Origin: Gracilimonas mengyeensis
Lineage (GTDB): Bacteria; Bacteroidota; Rhodothermia; Balneolales; Balneolaceae
Direction: 5' to 3'
Assembly (NCBI RefSeq): GCF_900182705.1
Contig: NZ_FXTP01000016.1
Span: forward strand, 1 to 64,000
DNA length: 64,000 nt
Each line of letters begins with the position of its first letter. Within the stretch, counting starts at the first letter, position 1. Both the position numbers and the translations under genes were made by a program. Shown one piece after another: positions 61,527 to 64,000 of the stretch. Below the pieces are notes generated by a model. The model saw nothing but the letters and a program-made list of their open reading frames with translations, ran no database searches and was not told where the DNA came from.

Positions 61527-63359
61527 TTATTCCACCGTAACACTTTTTGCAAGGTTTCTTGGCTGATCAACATTGCATCCACGGTTTACAGCAATGTAAT
61601 AGGAAAGCAGCTGTAATGGGATCACTGAAACAAGCGGTGAAAACACATCCATCGTCTCAGGTATGATGGTTGTGAATTCCGCCAAATCTGCCACTTCGGT
61701 ATTTTCAGAAGTAGAAATGGCAATGATGCGTCCTTTCCGTGCCCTAACCTCTTCGATATTGCTGATCATTTTGTCATTGGTATGATGGGTTGCCGCAATT
61801 ACCACCACAGGCATCATCTCATCAATAAGTGCAATGGGACCGTGCTTCATTTCAGCAGCCGGATATCCTTCAGCATGGATATACGAAATCTCTTTGAGCT
61901 TTAGGGCTCCCTCCAATGCAACAGGGAAGCTGTAGGAGCGTCCCAGGTACAAGAAATTGGGAGCATAGGAAAACAGGTTTGAGATCCTTTGAATTTCTGT
62001 GGTATCCTCTAATACTTCTTCAATTTTAGCAGGGATTCTGGACAGTTCCGTAATTAATTCTGTGGCTCGAGTTTTGGTGATGGTGCCTTTCTCGAGCCCA
62101 AGCTTTATTGCCATCATGGTAAGCACGGTTACCTGAGCCGTAAAGGCTTTGGTGGATGCGACTCCGATCTCAGGCCCTGCGTGAATATAAACCCCCGCAT
62201 CGGTTTCCCGGGCTATGGTTGATCCCACCACATTCACTACACCCAGTACCAATGCGCCACGGGCTTTGGCTTCCCGCAAGGCTGCCAGGGTATCCGCCGT
62301 TTCCCCACTTTGGGAAATGGCAATCATGACGTCTCCCTCTCCAATCAAGGGCTCTTTATATCGAAATTCGGAGGCGTACTCTACTTCAACCGGTACTTTA
62401 GCCAGGTATTCAAATAAATACTCCCCCACTAAGCCTGAGTGCCAGCTGGTTCCACAGGCTGCTATCACCACCCGTTTGGCATTTACCAGTTTATCCATTA
62501 CATCTTCAATGCCACCGAGCGTTATGGTACCATCCTCAGAATTGATGCGTCCCCTCAGACAATCAGATATCGCTTTAGGCTGTTCAAAAATCTCTTTCAG
62601 CATAAAATGATCGTACCCACCTTTCTCGATCTCCTCAAGACTCAAGGCCAGTTCGTGCACTTCTTTTGTAAGCTCTATCTGATTGGCGGATTCAACGGTA
62701 TACCCCTCTTTAGTGATGACGGCTAGCTCTCCGTCATCCAAGTAAACCACCTTGTCGGTGTAAGCGGCAACTGCGGAGGCATCCGAAGCTATAAGCATTT
62801 CGCCTTCACCAACACCAATTAATAATGGAGAGCCTTTTCGAGCCACCACTATTTGATCCGGATAATCCGAATGGACGATCGCTATTCCATAGGTTCCTTC
62901 TACCTGGTGTAGTGCATGCTGCACTGCCTTTTTAAGGGACCTATTATCCTTCACTAAAAAGCTCTCAATTAGCTTTGCTACCACCTCGGTATCGGTTTGG
63001 GAGTAAAACTCGTACCCCTGGTCTGTAAGCTTCTTTTTCAGGGTTCCATAATTCTCAATAATGCCATTGTGCACCAAAGCCATTTTCCCATTCTGGCTGG
63101 TATGCGGATGCGAATTTATATCATTAGGTTCACCATGCGTTGCCCAACGTGTATGGCCTATACCGATTTGTCCGTTCTGAGCGGAGGTCACCATTTTCTC
63201 AAGGTTCGAAACTTTTCCTTTGCCCTTCTTCACTTCAAGTTTGCCGTTCAAAACAGCAATTCCAGCCGAATCATAGCCCCTGTACTCAAGTCGTTTTAAG
63301 CCTTCAATAATAATTTTACTGGCCTGCTGATCACCTATATAACCTACAATTCCACACAT
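61527..63359 (-). CDS. glmS: glutamine-fructose-6-phosphate aminotransferase
   Basis: The 610-residue enzyme makes glucosamine-6-phosphate from fructose-6-phosphate and glutamine, the first step to UDP-GlcNAc. It has the class II glutaminase domain (MCGIVGYIG with nucleophile Cys2; GHTRWATHGEP) and two SIS isomerase domains (ACGTSWHSGLVGEYLFE; SQSGETADTLAALREAK; HAEGYPAAEMKHGP), with the C-terminal NLAKSVTVE. It is divergent from a GlmU-like gene at 93 bases, so both act in UDP-GlcNAc synthesis. No glmS ribozyme was recognised upstream. Confidence 0.97.
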   Translation of the reverse strand: MCGIVGYIGDQQASKIIIEGLKRLEYRGYDSAGIAVLNGKLEVKKGKGKVSNLEKMVTSAQNGQIGIGHTRWATHGEPNDINSHPHTSQNGKMALVHNGIIENYGTLKKKLTDQGYEFYSQTDTEVVAKLIESFLVKDNRSLKKAVQHALHQVEGTYGIAIVHSDYPDQIVVARKGSPLLIGVGEGEMLIASDASAVAAYTDKVVYLDDGELAVITKEGYTVESANQIELTKEVHELALSLEEIEKGGYDHFMLKEIFEQPKAISDCLRGRINSEDGTITLGGIEDVMDKLVNAKRVVIAACGTSWHSGLVGEYLFEYLAKVPVEVEYASEFRYKEPLIGEGDVMIAISQSGETADTLAALREAKARGALVLGVVNVVGSTIARETDAGVYIHAGPEIGVASTKAFTAQVTVLTMMAIKLGLEKGTITKTRATELITELSRIPAKIEEVLEDTTEIQRISNLFSYAPNFLYLGRSYSFPVALEGALKLKEISYIHAEGYPAAEMKHGPIALIDEMMPVVVIAATHHTNDKMISNIEEVRARKGRIIAISTSENTEVADLAEFTTIIPETMDVFSPLVSVIPLQLLSYYIAVNRGCNVDQPRNLAKSVTVE

Positions 63360-63452
63360 GGTTGATTCGCTCTAATATTATTTTTTTTGATTCAGATAAT
63401 GCTTAAATATAATGCCTTGGCAAACGAATAACGATTACGATTTTATCGAGTT

Positions 63453-64000
63453 ATGGCTCATCAAACTGCAAAAACCGTCTGTTTCTTTACCGACCAAAAA
63501 TCTCAAAAGTTCCGTCCATTGACCCTTACCCGGCCAATGGACGACTTAAGGCTTGGTATCTTTACAATCCGCGAAAAATGGATGCGCACTTTGCAAGTAA
63601 ATCGCTATAGCCGGCTCCTTCCTGATCACTTAGATGGTGTTTTCGATATTGGCACTTCTGCCTCTGACGAGGCCTGCTTATGGGTGAACTCCCGGTTTTT
63701 ACCGTCTCAACAACTTCAAGGAGCTATCCTCAAGTTAAAAGAGGGCGAAAAACTCACCTTTAACAACGAAACCATTGCAGCACTGGCAGACAAGAAAACA
63801 TCTGCCATCATGCATAAGAAGAAGTCCTTTAACGATTCTTATTTTACTCCCATAAAATTAAAAGAAGCCATCCACCTGGAACATCTCTGGGATCTGCTGC
63901 CTCTGAACGCATATGAGACCGAGAAAGATCTGGCACTGACTCAGTTACAACCGCTATCCGAAACAAATATTTCATTGCCAGATGTCATAACCAGTCATCC
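63453..64000 (+). CDS. GlmU-like sugar nucleotidyltransferase, partial at right edge
   Basis: The first 182 codons are present and the gene runs off the window. The product begins MAHQTAKTVCFFTDQKSQ then KFRPLTLTRPMDDLRLGIFT followed by IREKWM, the layout of the GlmU-family proteins of Bacteroidota (N-terminal nucleotidyltransferase-like domain usually followed by left-handed hexapeptide repeats). The expected hexapeptide repeats would lie beyond 64000. It is divergent from glmS, consistent with UDP-GlcNAc synthesis. Confidence 0.85.
   Translation, partial: MAHQTAKTVCFFTDQKSQKFRPLTLTRPMDDLRLGIFTIREKWMRTLQVNRYSRLLPDHLDGVFDIGTSASDEACLWVNSRFLPSQQLQGAILKLKEGEKLTFNNETIAALADKKTSAIMHKKKSFNDSYFTPIKLKEAIHLEHLWDLLPLNAYETEKDLALTQLQPLSETNISLPDVITSH

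Noticed and set aside
63360-63452. glmS ribozyme or riboswitch upstream of glmS
   Set aside because: The gap is only 93 bases, shared with a divergent gene, and no ribozyme core was recognisable.
1-64000. CRISPR array, rRNA or tRNA genes
   Set aside because: No regularly spaced direct repeats and no rRNA- or tRNA-like sequences were recognised by eye; the repeats found are dispersed palindromes.

Overview
The window looks like chromosomal DNA of a marine or saline-soil member of the Balneolaeota/Rhodothermota branch of the Bacteroidota-like bacteria (a Gracilimonas- or Balneola-type organism). This is inferred from moderate GC content, a type IX secretion (T9SS) type A C-terminal sorting domain with the 'YPNPFNPST' signature, DUF5916, DUF6029 and lamin-tail-repeat surface proteins, SusC-like TonB receptor architecture, and mostly weak Shine-Dalgarno sequences. 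No rRNA, tRNA, CRISPR array, transposase or integrase was recognised. The right edge cuts a gene.

Layout. 1-6391: a lipoprotein, then an ABC ATPase followed by a giant ABC permease fused to an M1-type metallopeptidase. 6392-10460: an accessory island with an AT-rich gene of unknown function and three same-strand toxin-antitoxin modules (a ParDE-like pair whose toxin is frameshifted, VapBC-like, and Phd/YoeB), set among copies of one palindromic repeat. 10461-13670: a secreted GH2 beta-galactosidase. 14276-20904: an envelope thiol-redox and metal cluster (TlpA-like protein, DUF6029 barrel, T9SS-sorted redoxin, periplasmic thioredoxin, TonB receptor with a Cys-Gly-Val-Cys plug motif, and an MntR/DtxR repressor with matching operator-like dyads). 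21187-30122: NRDE protein, lipoprotein, NhaC antiporter, chemoreceptor, a GAF protein with a degenerate histidine-kinase core, gltX, and a WbqC protein. 30694-36524: a sodium:solute symporter with a tiny membrane companion, an ArsR repressor with twin dyads, a DUF5916 protein, and a VapBC pair. 36833-46316: fatty acid hydroxylase/sterol desaturase family protein, WlbA/WbpB-like sugar dehydrogenase, methyltransferase, NfeD-slipin pair, MFS transporter, asd, and a tandem pair of paralogous unknown proteins. 46599-52319: a 1906-residue surface protein with six lamin-tail repeats. 52398-64000: YihY, 3-methyladenine glycosylase, DUF4168, YceI, DUF6580, SDR, a DUF2256-DUF3253-cryptochrome DASH cluster, isocitrate dehydrogenase, a 4-TM protein, GNAT, Hpt, glmS, and divergently a GlmU-like nucleotidyltransferase (partial).

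The intergenic DNA is unusually rich in short palindromic elements. At least five recurring families are visible: A (about 170-200 bp, one copy with perfect 14-bp terminal inverted repeats), B (hairpin whose inner stem covaries between copies), C, D (restricted to the toxin-antitoxin island) and E. There is also a 150-bp element with long terminal inverted repeats at 44112-44261.

Most promising for follow-up: the redox/metal cluster with its predicted MntR regulon; the toxin-antitoxin island with its shared repeats and a dinucleotide-slippage toxin allele; the covarying palindromes; the apparent pseudo-kinase; and an orphan terminator hairpin upstream of the lamin-tail gene that may mark a small RNA.
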